Source: Ferrovibrio sp.
GTDB lineage: Bacteria > Pseudomonadota > Alphaproteobacteria > Ferrovibrionales > Ferrovibrionaceae
Direction: 5' to 3'
NCBI RefSeq assembly: GCF_025869515.1
Contig: NZ_JAOZVR010000108.1
Coordinates: forward strand, 1-37,610
DNA: 37,610 nucleotides
Under the pieces are notes generated by a model, which was given only the letters and a program-made list of their open reading frames with translations, had not been told where the DNA came from and ran no database searches. The translations under genes were made by a program, and so were the position numbers. Within the stretch, counting starts at the first letter, position 1. Every line of letters begins with the position of its first letter. Shown here in pieces: positions 1-8,326 of this stretch.

Positions 1-14
1 CTACGAATTCATCA

Positions 15-944
15 TTGCGCCGCCGTGTGGCCAGCCTGACCGTGGGGCAGACCCCGCGGGCCGATGTGCTGCCCGATATCCTGGCCCATATGCCGGTGCC
101 CGTTGAGGTGGAAGAGTTTGGCGCGCTGGACGGCCTGAGCGATGGCGAGATCGCCGCCCTGGCCCCGCAGGCCGACGAATACTGCCTGATCACACGCCTG
201 CGCGACGGCCGCGAGGTTCTGGTGTCCAAGCCCCGGGTCGCCGAACGGCTGGAAGCGATCTGCCGCTCGCTCGACAGCCAGCGGTTCGACCTGGTGGTGA
301 TCCTGTCGACCGGCCTGTTCCGCGAGTTCGAAAGTCCCTGCCCCATGGTGAACGCCCAGCGCGCCATGGAGGCCTCGATCGACGCCATCGCCGCTGCCGG
401 CCAGACCGTCGGCGTGATTTATCCCACCCATCGCCAGATCGCCGAAAATGCCGGCTATTCCGTGCCCGGCCTGTCGCTGCGCTTCAGCTATGCCGAAAGC
501 GGCGTGGCGGACAGCCTGCGCGAAGCTGCCACCGATCTCGATTCCTGCGACCTGATCGTGCTGAATTCCGTCAGCTTCACCGAAGCCGATCGCGTCATCA
601 TTACCCGCCACACCGGCAAGCAGGTGATCCTGGCCCGCCGCATGGTGGCCGGCGCGATCCGTTTGCTGCTCGATCCAGGCATGCGGGCGCTGCCACCGGC
701 GGCAGCGGAGGTCGTGCCGGCCCGCAGCGATGTGGATGACCGCATCGACAAGCTGACGCCGCGCGAGCGGCAGGTGATGTCCCTGGTCACCGAGGGACTG
801 TCCAACAAGGCCATTGCGCGCCAGCTGGATATAAGTCCGCGCACGGTTGAAATCCATCGCGCCAAGGTGATGGAAAAGATGGAGGCCGGCTCGGTTGGCG
901 CCTTGATCAGATTGGTTCTGGCGGCACAGCACGCCGACCGCTGA
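15..944 (+). CDS. AroM-like domain fused to a LuxR-type DNA-binding domain (putative ligand-sensing regulator)
   Basis: Residues 1-220 align along their length with the free-standing AroM-family protein encoded next door. Shared blocks include TVGQTPR near the N-terminus, VEEFGALDGLS, RLRDG and the closing VILARRMVAGAI. Residues about 245-300 form a GerE/LuxR helix-turn-helix (LTPRERQV, LSNKAIARQL, SPRTVEIHRAKVMEKM). AroM belongs to the Asp/Glu racemase-like superfamily, whose members use paired cysteines. Here the two equivalent positions are Ser98 and Ser185, whereas the neighbour has Cys100 and Cys187. I infer a catalytically dead AroM fold acting as a ligand sensor for cassette A. The start given is a TTG. 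The frame stays open to the window edge, so the true start may lie a few codons upstream. No phosphoacceptor receiver domain is present. The domain calls are firm; the regulatory role is inference. Confidence 0.8.
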   Translation: MRRRVASLTVGQTPRADVLPDILAHMPVPVEVEEFGALDGLSDGEIAALAPQADEYCLITRLRDGREVLVSKPRVAERLEAICRSLDSQRFDLVVILSTGLFREFESPCPMVNAQRAMEASIDAIAAAGQTVGVIYPTHRQIAENAGYSVPGLSLRFSYAESGVADSLREAATDLDSCDLIVLNSVSFTEADRVIITRHTGKQVILARRMVAGAIRLLLDPGMRALPPAAAEVVPARSDVDDRIDKLTPRERQVMSLVTEGLSNKAIARQLDISPRTVEIHRAKVMEKMEAGSVGALIRLVLAAQHADR

Positions 945-998
945 CCGGGTGGCCGAGACCAAAATCCTGCCGCAGCGCACAAAAAACGCGCAACGGGA

Positions 999-1021
999 AC
1001 AGGGCCCCGAGCCGGCCCTGT
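999..1021 (+). other. Inverted repeat, 8-bp stem, between the regulator and aroM-like gene
   Basis: ACAGGGCC at 999-1006 pairs perfectly with GGCCCTGT at 1014-1021 across a 7-nt loop. No T-run follows, so it is not a standard intrinsic terminator. It could be an operator for the upstream LuxR-type regulator, an RNA processing hairpin, or chance. Confidence 0.4.
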
Positions 1022-1110
1022 AAGTGTTCACCCGTATTTGCCCTTTGCCGGCCATGGCATAGCCTTCCTGACTGCAGACGACAGAGTCGCATCTCACAGG
1101 AAGGCCGGCC

Positions 1111-1776
1111 ATGCCGCATGCCCCGCGTATCGCTTTCGTCACCATCGGCCAGTCGCCACGCATCGACCTGACGCCGGAAATCCTCACGCGGATTGGCAGC
1201 AAGATCGATGCCGTGGAATTCGGCGCCCTGGATGACCTGACCACCGCCGAAGTGGCCGCAATGGCGCCGCGCGCCGACGAAACCAGCCTGTGCACCCGCA
1301 TGCGCGACGGCAGCGAGGTGGTGATCGGCAAGGACCAGACCCGCGACCGCCTGCAGGCCCTGTTCGACCGCCTGGATGGCGAAGGCTTCGATGCCATCAC
1401 CCTGCTCTGCACCGGCCATTTCGACCACTTGGGCAGCAAGACGCTGCTGATCGAATCGCAGCGCGTGGTCGATGCCACCGTCGATGCCTTTTCGCTCGGC
1501 TGCCAGAATCTCGGCGTCATCCTGCCGCTGGAACGCCAGGTGCAGGAATTCCATGTGCAGTCCGATGCCGACCGCAAGATCAAGGCGACACATTATTCGC
1601 CCTATAGCGGCGACCGGCTGGAAGCCGCCGCGCGCGAAGTGGCCGACTGCGACCTGATCGTCATGCACTGCATGGGCTATTCCGAAGCAATGCGCGCCAA
1701 AGCCGCTGCCGTTACCAACAAGCCGGTTCTGCTGGCGCGACGCATCGTCGCCGGGGCCGTGCAGCAAATCATCTGA
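1111..1776 (+). CDS. AroM family protein (Asp/Glu racemase-like superfamily)
   Basis: The 221-residue protein matches the AroM family in length and motifs: an N-terminal VTIGQSPR segment, VEFGALDDL, LLCTGHF (Cys100), MHCMGYS (Cys187) and a terminal PVLLARRIVAGAV. E. coli AroM has no assigned function. The fold belongs to the aspartate/glutamate/hydantoin racemase group, where two cysteines act as acid/base. Both candidate cysteines are present here, so an active isomerase or lyase is plausible but unproven. The ATG follows a good ribosome site (AGGAAGG). The gene sits between the AroM-LuxR fusion and a peptide-type importer, so its substrate is probably what that importer brings in. No signal peptide is visible, so it should be cytoplasmic. 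Confidence 0.82.
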   Translation: MPHAPRIAFVTIGQSPRIDLTPEILTRIGSKIDAVEFGALDDLTTAEVAAMAPRADETSLCTRMRDGSEVVIGKDQTRDRLQALFDRLDGEGFDAITLLCTGHFDHLGSKTLLIESQRVVDATVDAFSLGCQNLGVILPLERQVQEFHVQSDADRKIKATHYSPYSGDRLEAAAREVADCDLIVMHCMGYSEAMRAKAAAVTNKPVLLARRIVAGAVQQII

Positions 1777-1806
1777 CATCAGGGAAACCAAAGGGGAGCT
1801 TCTGCC

Positions 1807-3390
1807 ATGAAGAAATTCGTCATGCTCGGCCTTGCCGCAGCACTTCTGTCCACAGCCGCATTGCCGGCCGCCGCCTTTGAACGCGTCGGCGATCGCAAGG
1901 TGATCGTGTTCGGCGGCCGCCAGCAGGTGCCCGTGATCGATCCGCATGTGCGCTACGACTGGTCGATCCGCATGATGCAGCAGTCGCTCTATGACGCGAT
2001 GGCCAAATACAACGGCAATCCGGCCAAGATCGAACCCTGGCTGGCACAGAAGTGGGAATCGAGCCCGGATGCCAAGACCTGGACCTTCCATCTGGTGAGG
2101 AACGCCAAGTTCCACAATGGCGACCCGGTGGATGCCGAAGCGGTGCGCTATTCCTTCGAGCGCGGCCTGAAGCTGAACAAGGGCGTGGCCTGGATGCTGA
2201 AGGATGTGCTCGATCCGTCGGGCATCGAGGTGGTGGATGCCCATACCGTCCGCTTCAACCTGAAATCCTCCTACGCGCCGTTCATCAGCTGGATTCCGTG
2301 GTGGTATATCGTCAACCCCAAGCAGGTGAAGGCCAATGAGGTAGATGGCGATTACGGCCAGAAGTGGCTGACCGAGAATGCGGCCGGCAGCGGCCCGTTC
2401 AAGACCAAGCGCTGGGAGCAGAATGTGCTGTACGAGCTGGTCGCGGTGGATAACTACTGGAAGGGCTGGCCGCAGGGCGAGAAGAACCGCCCGGCCGGCA
2501 TCATCTACAAGATCATCCGCGAACCGGCAGCCCAGAAGGCCGCCCTGCAGCGTGGCGAGGCCGATATCGTCGAGGGCCTGACGCCCGACGATTATGACCA
2601 GATCAAGAGCACCAAGGGCATCGTGGTGCAGAGCCATGCCGGCATGACCACCTTCGGCATCAAGTTCAACACCCAGACCGGCCCGACCAAGGATATCAAC
2701 CTGCGCAAGGCGATTGCCTATGCGGTGGACTACGACAGCTTCGTCAAGGTCTATAACGGCGCCGCGATCCTTGAGACCAGCCCCTTCCCGCAGGGCATGC
2801 AGGGCCATGTCGATGTGCCCGAGCGCCCGAAGCAGGATTTGGCCAAGGCCAAGGAATACCTGGCCAAGTCGGCCTATCCCAATGGCGGCATCGAGCTCGA
2901 CTATTATCATGTCGCCGGCCTGGAAGAGGCGCGCCGCATCGGCCTGGTGCTGCTCGACAACCTGTCGAAGCTGAACATCAAGGTGAATGTGACGCCGGAA
3001 CAATGGCCCAACATGGTCGCCAAGGGCTCGAAGCCCGATACGGCCCCCAACATGACCAGCGTTTATGTGACGCCGATCTCGACCGACCCGGATGCCGTGG
3101 CCTATCAATATCACCGCAACGCCTGGGGCCAGTATTTCGCCATGAGCCATTACAACAACGCGGATGTGAACGCGCTGATCGACAAGGCGCGCACGCTGGG
3201 CAAGTGGGAAGAGCGAGCACCGCTCTATGCCGAGATCCAGAAGAAGATCGTGGCCGACCAGCCGGAAGTCTTCGGCATGATCCAGAACCGCCGCTGGGCC
3301 CATCGCGACTATCTGAAGGGCTTTGCCTTCAGCCCGGTCCGGTTCACCGGCGAAGTCGATCTGTATCCGCTGTGGATCGACGCTAAGTAA
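1807..3390 (+). CDS. ABC transporter substrate-binding protein, family 5 (peptide/nickel type)
   Basis: The protein has 527 residues and a clear Sec signal peptide: MKKF, a hydrophobic core, then cleavage near PAAA-F. The mature part has family 5 hallmarks: the N-terminal YDAMAKY region, FHLVRNAKFHNGDPVDAEAVRYSFER, GSGPFK, and a late DPDAVAYQYH segment. It would bind the ligand in the periplasm and deliver it to the permeases encoded just downstream. The ATG at 1807 is preceded by a purine-rich GGGGAG site. It lies 30 nt after the AroM-family gene, consistent with one operon. Family 5 proteins bind di- and oligopeptides, nickel chelates, opines and some oligosaccharides, so the ligand cannot be read from sequence. 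Confidence 0.93.
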   Translation: MKKFVMLGLAAALLSTAALPAAAFERVGDRKVIVFGGRQQVPVIDPHVRYDWSIRMMQQSLYDAMAKYNGNPAKIEPWLAQKWESSPDAKTWTFHLVRNAKFHNGDPVDAEAVRYSFERGLKLNKGVAWMLKDVLDPSGIEVVDAHTVRFNLKSSYAPFISWIPWWYIVNPKQVKANEVDGDYGQKWLTENAAGSGPFKTKRWEQNVLYELVAVDNYWKGWPQGEKNRPAGIIYKIIREPAAQKAALQRGEADIVEGLTPDDYDQIKSTKGIVVQSHAGMTTFGIKFNTQTGPTKDINLRKAIAYAVDYDSFVKVYNGAAILETSPFPQGMQGHVDVPERPKQDLAKAKEYLAKSAYPNGGIELDYYHVAGLEEARRIGLVLLDNLSKLNIKVNVTPEQWPNMVAKGSKPDTAPNMTSVYVTPISTDPDAVAYQYHRNAWGQYFAMSHYNNADVNALIDKARTLGKWEERAPLYAEIQKKIVADQPEVFGMIQNRRWAHRDYLKGFAFSPVRFTGEVDLYPLWIDAK

Positions 3391-3404
3391 GCAGAGTATC
3401 GTAA

Positions 3405-3432
3405 GGGCGGCCGGCTGCAGGGTCGGCCGCCC
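3405..3432 (+). other. Stem-loop between binding-protein and permease genes
   Basis: GGGCGGCC at 3405-3412 pairs with GGCCGCCC at 3425-3432 across a 12-nt loop, 15 nt after the binding-protein stop. There is no T-run, so it is more likely an mRNA-stabilising or processing hairpin. Such elements commonly keep binding-protein expression above permease expression. Confidence 0.5.
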
Positions 3433-3449
3433 AGAACGGAAAGCGCCCC

Positions 3450-4457
3450 ATGGTTCTCTTTGTCGGCAAACGGCTGTTGCTGTTCGGCTTCATGCTGCTC
3501 GGCCTGCTGACAATCATGTTCCTGATCACCAATGTGGCGCCTGGCGATCCGGCCAAGCTGATGGCCGGCCAGAATGCCACCCAGGACATGGTCGAAACGA
3601 TCCGCCGCGAATACGGCCTGGATAAATCCCTGCCCGAGCAATATGCGGTCTATATCGGCGGCGTGCTGCGCGGCGATCTTGGCCGCTCGATCGTCTCCAC
3701 CAAGCCGGTGGTCGAGGAACTGCTGCGCTATTTCCCTGCCACCTTCGAGCTGGTTCTGGTGGCCATGGGGCTGGGCATCCTGATCGGCGTGCCGTTCGGC
3801 ATGCTGTCGGCGGTCTATCGCGACAGCTGGATCGATCACGCGACCCGGATCTTCTCGGTCTCCGGCGTGGCGCTGCCGGCCTTCTGGTTCGGCCTGCTGC
3901 TGCAGCTGTATTTCGCCGTGCATCTGGAATGGCTGCCGGTCTCGGGCCGGCTGGAACTGATCACGCCGCCGCCGGAACCGGTCAGCCGGCTCTATCTGAT
4001 CGACAGCCTGCTGCGCGGCGAGTTCGACACCTTCCGCGAAGCCTTCCAGCACATCATCCTGCCCGCCCTGGTGCTGTCTTTCCCCTGCCTGGCGTCGATC
4101 CTGCGCGTCAACCGCGCCGAGATGCTGGAAGTGCTGCAGTCGGACTACATCGTGGCCGCGCGCGCCAACGGCATTCCGGCCTTCCGCATCATCACCGTCT
4201 ATGCACTGAAGAATGCCATGCTGCCGACGCTGGCAATCATCGGCCTGCGTTTCGGCTGGATGCTGGGCAGCACCGTGCTGGTGGAAACCGTGTTCGACTG
4301 GCCGGGCATCGGGCTCTATGCCGTGCAGTCGGCACTGTATTCCGATTTCAAGCCGGTGCTGGGCGTCACCCTGCTGATCGGTTTCTGCTTCATCTTCATC
4401 AATTTCCTGATCGACCTGGCCTATGGCTGGCTCGATCCGCGCCTGCGGACCCAGTGA
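3450..4457 (+). CDS. ABC transporter permease, DppB/OppB type
   Basis: The 335-residue integral membrane protein has the usual DppB layout. An N-terminal membrane helix comes first, then the NVAPGDPAKLMAGQNAT segment and the RREYGLDKSLPEQY and GDLGRSI motifs. The cytoplasmic coupling loop is EVLQSDYIVAARANGIPAFRI, matching the EAA-type loop that docks to the ATPase. The C-terminal region reads VETVFDWPGIGLYAVQSA and ends in YGWLDPRLR, both typical of the family. It should form the translocation pore with the next gene product. The stop overlaps the next ATG, so the two are translationally coupled. Confidence 0.94.
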   Translation: MVLFVGKRLLLFGFMLLGLLTIMFLITNVAPGDPAKLMAGQNATQDMVETIRREYGLDKSLPEQYAVYIGGVLRGDLGRSIVSTKPVVEELLRYFPATFELVLVAMGLGILIGVPFGMLSAVYRDSWIDHATRIFSVSGVALPAFWFGLLLQLYFAVHLEWLPVSGRLELITPPPEPVSRLYLIDSLLRGEFDTFREAFQHIILPALVLSFPCLASILRVNRAEMLEVLQSDYIVAARANGIPAFRIITVYALKNAMLPTLAIIGLRFGWMLGSTVLVETVFDWPGIGLYAVQSALYSDFKPVLGVTLLIGFCFIFINFLIDLAYGWLDPRLRTQ

Positions 4458-5368
4458 TGGCGAGCGATATCACCTCTGCGGCCCCGACCGGCTGGCGCGC
4501 CCGCCATGCCGGCACCATCCGGCAGTGGCGGCTCTATGCCCATCTGTTCCGGCGCAGCTTTTCCTCCATGCTCGGCCTGTTCCTGGTCGTGCTGTTCCTG
4601 GTGCTGGCCGCCGCCGGACCCGCACTGGCCCCCTATCCGGAAGACACCATGGGCGCGGTGCATCTGGACAATCGCCTGAAGCCGCCGTCGCTGGCGCATC
4701 CCTTCGGCACCGACGAGATGGGCAACGACATTCTCAGCCGGGTGATCGTCGGCACCCGCACCTCGCTGTGGATCGGCCTGATCATCACCGGCGTGGCCGC
4801 CCTGATCGGCGTGCCGCTGGGCATCTTCGCCGGCTATATGGGCGGCCGCATCCGCGAGGTGATCATGCGGATCACCGATGTGTTTCTCTCCGTGCCCGGC
4901 CTGGCGCTGGCGCTGGCCATCGTCGCGTCATTAGGCCCCGGCATCACCAACTGCGTGATCGCGCTGTCGCTGGTCTGGTGGCCGGGCTATGTGCGGTTGA
5001 TCGACAGCAAGACGCTGGCCCTGAAAGAAGAGCTGTATATCGAAGCCGCCCGCGCCATCGGCGCCCGCACGCCGCGCATCCTGTTCCACCATATCCTGCC
5101 CAACTGCGTCTCGCCGCTGATCGTCAAGGCCAGCATGGACATGGGCATGGCGATCCTCTCGGCCGCCAGCCTCGGTTTCATCGGCCTGGGCGCCAAGCCG
5201 CCGAGCCCGGAATGGGGCGCCATGATCAGCGTGGCGCGCAGCTACATGCCGGACTGGTGGTGGTATGCGCTGTTCCCCGGCCTGGCGATTTACCTGACCG
5301 TGCTGGGCTTCAACCTGTTCGGCGACGGTCTGCGCGACATCCTCGATCCGAAAAGCCGCGGCCGATGA
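4457..5368 (+). CDS. ABC transporter permease, DppC/OppC type
   Basis: The 303-residue permease has a cytoplasmic N-terminal tail, one membrane helix (residues about 35-55), and the conserved AHPFGTDEMGNDILSRVIVGTRTSL motif. Four or more further helices follow. The coupling loop contains ALKEELYIEAARAIGARTPRILFHHILPN. The C-terminus has the family motif GDGLRDILDPK. I chose the ATG at 4457, which overlaps the dppB-like stop codon. The same frame is open further upstream, but that part is antiparallel to nothing and encodes no family sequence. It pairs with the preceding permease. Confidence 0.93.
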   Translation: MASDITSAAPTGWRARHAGTIRQWRLYAHLFRRSFSSMLGLFLVVLFLVLAAAGPALAPYPEDTMGAVHLDNRLKPPSLAHPFGTDEMGNDILSRVIVGTRTSLWIGLIITGVAALIGVPLGIFAGYMGGRIREVIMRITDVFLSVPGLALALAIVASLGPGITNCVIALSLVWWPGYVRLIDSKTLALKEELYIEAARAIGARTPRILFHHILPNCVSPLIVKASMDMGMAILSAASLGFIGLGAKPPSPEWGAMISVARSYMPDWWWYALFPGLAIYLTVLGFNLFGDGLRDILDPKSRGR

Positions 5369-6348
5369 GCAGCCTTCTAGACATCCGCGACTACCGGCTG
5401 GATTTCGATACCTTCGACGGCGCCTACAAGGTGCTGGACGGCATCGACCTCAGCCTGGCCGAAGGCGAGACGCTGGGCGTTGTCGGCGAGACCGGCTGCG
5501 GCAAGTCGGTGCTGGCGAAAAGCATCATGGGCCTGCTGCCATCGCCGCCGGCACGCGTGCTGTCGGGCAGCATCATGTTTGAAGCGCATGACCTGCTGAA
5601 TGCCACGGCCGCCGACTGGCGCGCCATCCGCGGCCAGCGCATCGCCATGATCTTCCAGGACCCGATGACCTTCCTCAACCCGGTGCTGACCATCGGCCAG
5701 CAGGTCTGTGACGTGATCGCCGCCCAACAGGGCAGCAAGCCGAAAGCCGCACGCCTGGACCGCGCCGCGATCCGCGCCCATGCCACCCGCATACTGGAAC
5801 TGGTGCGCCTGCCCGATGCCGCCGAGCTGCTGAACCGCTATCCGCACCAGCTGTCGGGCGGCATGCGCCAGCGCGTGCTGATCGCCATGGCCCTGAGCGG
5901 TTCGCCGCGCCTGCTGATCGCCGACGAACCGACCACGGCCCTGGATGTCACCATCCAGGCCCAGGTGCTGGCGCTGATCGACGACCTGGTGCAGCGCCTG
6001 AAACTGGCCGTCATCATGATCAGCCATGATCTGGGCGCGGTTGCCGCGGTCTGCCGCCGTATCGCCGTGATGTATGCCGGCACCGTGGTGGAGGATGCGC
6101 CCACCGCCGAACTGCTGGCCCACCCGCGCCATCCCTATACCAGGGGGCTGCTGGCCGCCCTGCCCGATATCGACGGCGACCAGGCCACCCTGGTCGGCAT
6201 CGCGGGCAGCATCCCCAACCTGCTCACCCCGCCGCAGGGCTGCCGCTTCCATCCGCGCTGCCCGCTGGCGGACGGACGCTGCAGCAACGAAAAGCCGCTG
6301 CTTCGCCGGCTGAGTGAGATCCATCGCGTGGCATGCCATCATGCCTGA
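5365..6348 (+). CDS. ABC transporter ATP-binding protein, DppD/OppD type
   Basis: The 327-residue ATPase has Walker A GETGCGKS (residues 41-48), a Q-loop in [14 protein letters not shown], signature LSGGMRQRV, Walker [13 protein letters not shown] and a switch histidine in MISHD. The C-terminal oligopeptide-transporter extension is present, with [15 protein letters not shown], where family cysteines bind a [4Fe-4S] cluster in some members. The ATG at 5365 overlaps the preceding stop (ATGA), which decides the start. It hydrolyses ATP at the inner face of the membrane to power cassette A import, paired with the next gene product. Confidence 0.94.
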   Translation: MSSLLDIRDYRLDFDTFDGAYKVLDGIDLSLAEGETLGVVGETGCGKSVLAKSIMGLLPSPPARVLSGSIMFEAHDLLNATAADWRAIRGQRIAMIFQDPMTFLNPVLTIGQQVCDVIAAQQGSKPKAARLDRAAIRAHATRILELVRLPDAAELLNRYPHQLSGGMRQRVLIAMALSGSPRLLIADEPTTALDVTIQAQVLALIDDLVQRLKLAVIMISHDLGAVAAVCRRIAVMYAGTVVEDAPTAELLAHPRHPYTRGLLAALPDIDGDQATLVGIAGSIPNLLTPPQGCRFHPRCPLADGRCSNEKPLLRRLSEIHRVACHHA

Positions 6349-7324
6349 AGCGCTGCTGAGACTGGAAAACCTGACCAAGCACTACACCGTCAAGCGCGGC
6401 TCGTTTGCCACCGCGACGGTGAAAGCGGTGGACGGCGTCAGCCTGCATGTGATGCCGGGCGAAGCGCTCGGCATCGTGGGCGAGTCGGGCTCCGGCAAGT
6501 CGACCGTGGCCAAGGTGTTGCTGCGCCTGACCGATCCTACGGCGGGCCGCATCCTGTTCGACGGCCAGGACATCACGGCGCTCGACGGCGATGCGCTGCG
6601 GTCCTTGCGGCGCGACATGCAGATCGTGTTCCAGAATCCGCATTCGGCGCTGAACGGCCGGCACACCATTTTCGATGCCATCGCCGAACCTCTGGTGGTG
6701 CAGGACGGCCTGCGCGGCCAGCCGCTGATCGACTGCGTCAGCCGCCTGATGGACCTGGTCAGCCTGCCGCGCAGCTTCATCTACCGCTATCCGCATGAAC
6801 TCTCGGGCGGCCAGAAGCAGCGCGTCTGCATCGCCCGCGCCGTGGCGCTGAAACCGCGCCTGCTGGTGCTGGACGAGCCGACCTCGGCGCTGGACGTTTC
6901 CGTGCAGGCGCAGATCCTGAGCTTCCTGAAGGAACTTCAGCAGGAGCTGAAACTCACTTACCTGTTCATCTCGCATAACCTGGCGGTGGTGCGCTATCTG
7001 TGCGACCGCGTCGCGGTGATGTATCTCGGCGCCGTGCTCGAACAGGGCAGGGTCGCGGACGTGTTCGACCAGCCGCAGCATCCCTATACGCAGGCCCTGG
7101 TTGCTGCGATTCCGAAACTGGGCACGGCAGCAGGCCATAACCTGTTGAGCGGCGACATCCCGACCGCGAGCCGCATGCCCTCAGGATGCCGCTTCCACAC
7201 GCGCTGCCCGGAAGCGGCAATGCCCCTCTGCGCCACGCAGAGTCCGGATTTGGTCCCCATCTACGGCGATCACGAATGCGCCTGTTTTGCGCGCACCCTG
7301 CGGAATGCAGTACCGTCTGCCTAG
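6341..7324 (+). CDS. ABC transporter ATP-binding protein, DppF/OppF type
   Basis: The 327-residue ATPase has Walker A GESGSGKS (residues 47-54), the Q-loop region VFQNPHSALNGRHT, signature LSGGQKQRV, Walker B LLVLDEPTSALD, a switch histidine in ISHN, and the C-terminal GCRFHTRCPEA segment. The ATG at 6341 overlaps the end of the dppD-like gene by 8 nt. A GTG 27 nt upstream in frame is less likely because it lies deeper in the previous gene. The TAG stop (7322-7324) shares a CTAG palindrome with the stop of the convergent 2-hydroxyacid dehydrogenase gene, so the two genes overlap tail to tail by 3-4 nt. Confidence 0.94.
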   Translation: MPEALLRLENLTKHYTVKRGSFATATVKAVDGVSLHVMPGEALGIVGESGSGKSTVAKVLLRLTDPTAGRILFDGQDITALDGDALRSLRRDMQIVFQNPHSALNGRHTIFDAIAEPLVVQDGLRGQPLIDCVSRLMDLVSLPRSFIYRYPHELSGGQKQRVCIARAVALKPRLLVLDEPTSALDVSVQAQILSFLKELQQELKLTYLFISHNLAVVRYLCDRVAVMYLGAVLEQGRVADVFDQPQHPYTQALVAAIPKLGTAAGHNLLSGDIPTASRMPSGCRFHTRCPEAAMPLCATQSPDLVPIYGDHECACFARTLRNAVPSA

Positions 7325-8265
7325 TAGCCGCGGGTCCTATCATAGGCTATCCGCACTTCGCCTCGCTCTATAGCGTCCACGAGGTCTACGACTTTTTGAA
7401 CGCGAGCCCGACGACTCGCGAAGCCGGCGATATGCGCCGTGACCGTCACTTTGGGATGACTCCAGATCGGATGATCCGACGGCAGCGGCTCGATATCGAA
7501 AACATCCAGGACCGCAGCCGACAGATGGCCGCTATTCAGAGCCGCGATCAGATCGTCGAGCACAACCAGCGGCCCGCGTGCGACGTTGATGATTGCCGCG
7601 CCCTTCGGCAGATGCCATATCGTGTCCGCATTCACGAGGCCACGGGTCTGCGGCGTATCAGGCACCAGACCGACCAGCAGATCGCTCTGTTCCAGAAACG
7701 GCTGCAATCCACCCAGTCCTACGTGGCATGAAATGCCAGGGACGCTTTTCGGCGTCCGCGCCCAGCCATGCACCTGAAAGCCCAGAGCCAGCAGCATGCT
7801 GCCACAAAGCTGACCGATCGTGCCCAAACCCATGATGCCAACGCGCGTCTGCGATGCGAGCCGTGGCGCCTCGAAGGCATCCCAGCGCCGCTCGGCCTGT
7901 GCACGGCGCATCCGCGCAAAATCGCGCAGCCAGGCTAGGGCATGCAGACAGACATATTCGGCAACCGTCTGCGCTGTCTGCTCAACCACCATGCGGTAGA
8001 CCGGCACATGATTCGGCAGCATGGGATCATCGACAATGTGATCAACACCGGCAGCCGAGCTGAAGATGGCACGCAGATTGGGATAGCGCGCCAGGCGCCC
8101 GGCTTCCGGCTGCCAGACCAGGGCATATACCACGGCGTCAGGGTCTACCGCGGGATCATCCCACCAGCGGATATCCCATTGCGGCGCGGCAGACTGGAAC
8201 AGGGCGCGCCATTCCGGCAGCGCAGCCTCGCCGCCCGATTTCACCAACAAGACGTCACGCGTCAT
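7321..8265 (-). CDS. D-2-hydroxyacid dehydrogenase (GhrA-like glyoxylate/hydroxypyruvate reductase family)
   Basis: The 314-residue protein has an NAD(P)-binding motif GLGTIG at 146-151 and the catalytic set of the D-2-hydroxyacid dehydrogenases: Arg230 in NVARGPLV, Glu259 in DVFDIEPLP and His278 in TAHIAG. The N-terminal ALVWQPEAG and SSAAGVDHI segments resemble the GhrA subgroup, which reduces glyoxylate, hydroxypyruvate or related 2-oxoacids. It is the last gene of the - strand cassette B, separated from the binding-protein gene by an intrinsic terminator. Expression therefore needs read-through or a local promoter. It may reduce a 2-oxoacid released by the upstream dehydrogenase; that link is inference. 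Confidence 0.87.
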   Translation of the reverse strand: MTRDVLLVKSGGEAALPEWRALFQSAAPQWDIRWWDDPAVDPDAVVYALVWQPEAGRLARYPNLRAIFSSAAGVDHIVDDPMLPNHVPVYRMVVEQTAQTVAEYVCLHALAWLRDFARMRRAQAERRWDAFEAPRLASQTRVGIMGLGTIGQLCGSMLLALGFQVHGWARTPKSVPGISCHVGLGGLQPFLEQSDLLVGLVPDTPQTRGLVNADTIWHLPKGAAIINVARGPLVVLDDLIAALNSGHLSAAVLDVFDIEPLPSDHPIWSHPKVTVTAHIAGFASRRARVQKVVDLVDAIERGEVRIAYDRTRGY

Positions 8266-8278
8266 TCAGTGCTTCCAT

Positions 8279-8310
8279 AAAAACGGCCGGGAGCCCTCAG
8301 GCTCCCGGCC
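8279..8310 (-). terminator. Intrinsic terminator after the cassette B binding-protein gene
   Basis: Read on the - strand, GGCCGGGAGCC pairs perfectly with GGCTCCCGGCC around a 4-nt loop (11-bp stem, 8285-8295 with 8300-8310). A T5 run follows (8279-8283 on the opposite strand). It lies 16 nt after the binding-protein stop and only 14 nt before the start of the 2-hydroxyacid dehydrogenase gene. Confidence 0.9.
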
Positions 8311-8326
8311 TTCACCGACCACCGAC

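Noticed and set aside
907..3303. Open frame of 798 codons on the - strand
   Set aside because: It lies opposite the AroM-family and binding-protein genes, has no recognisable domain, and reflects the GC-rich third positions of the real genes.
3929..4456. Long in-frame extension upstream of the dppC-like start
   Set aside because: It overlaps the dppB-like gene, which carries clear permease motifs. The extension has none and the ATGA overlap marks the true start at 4457.
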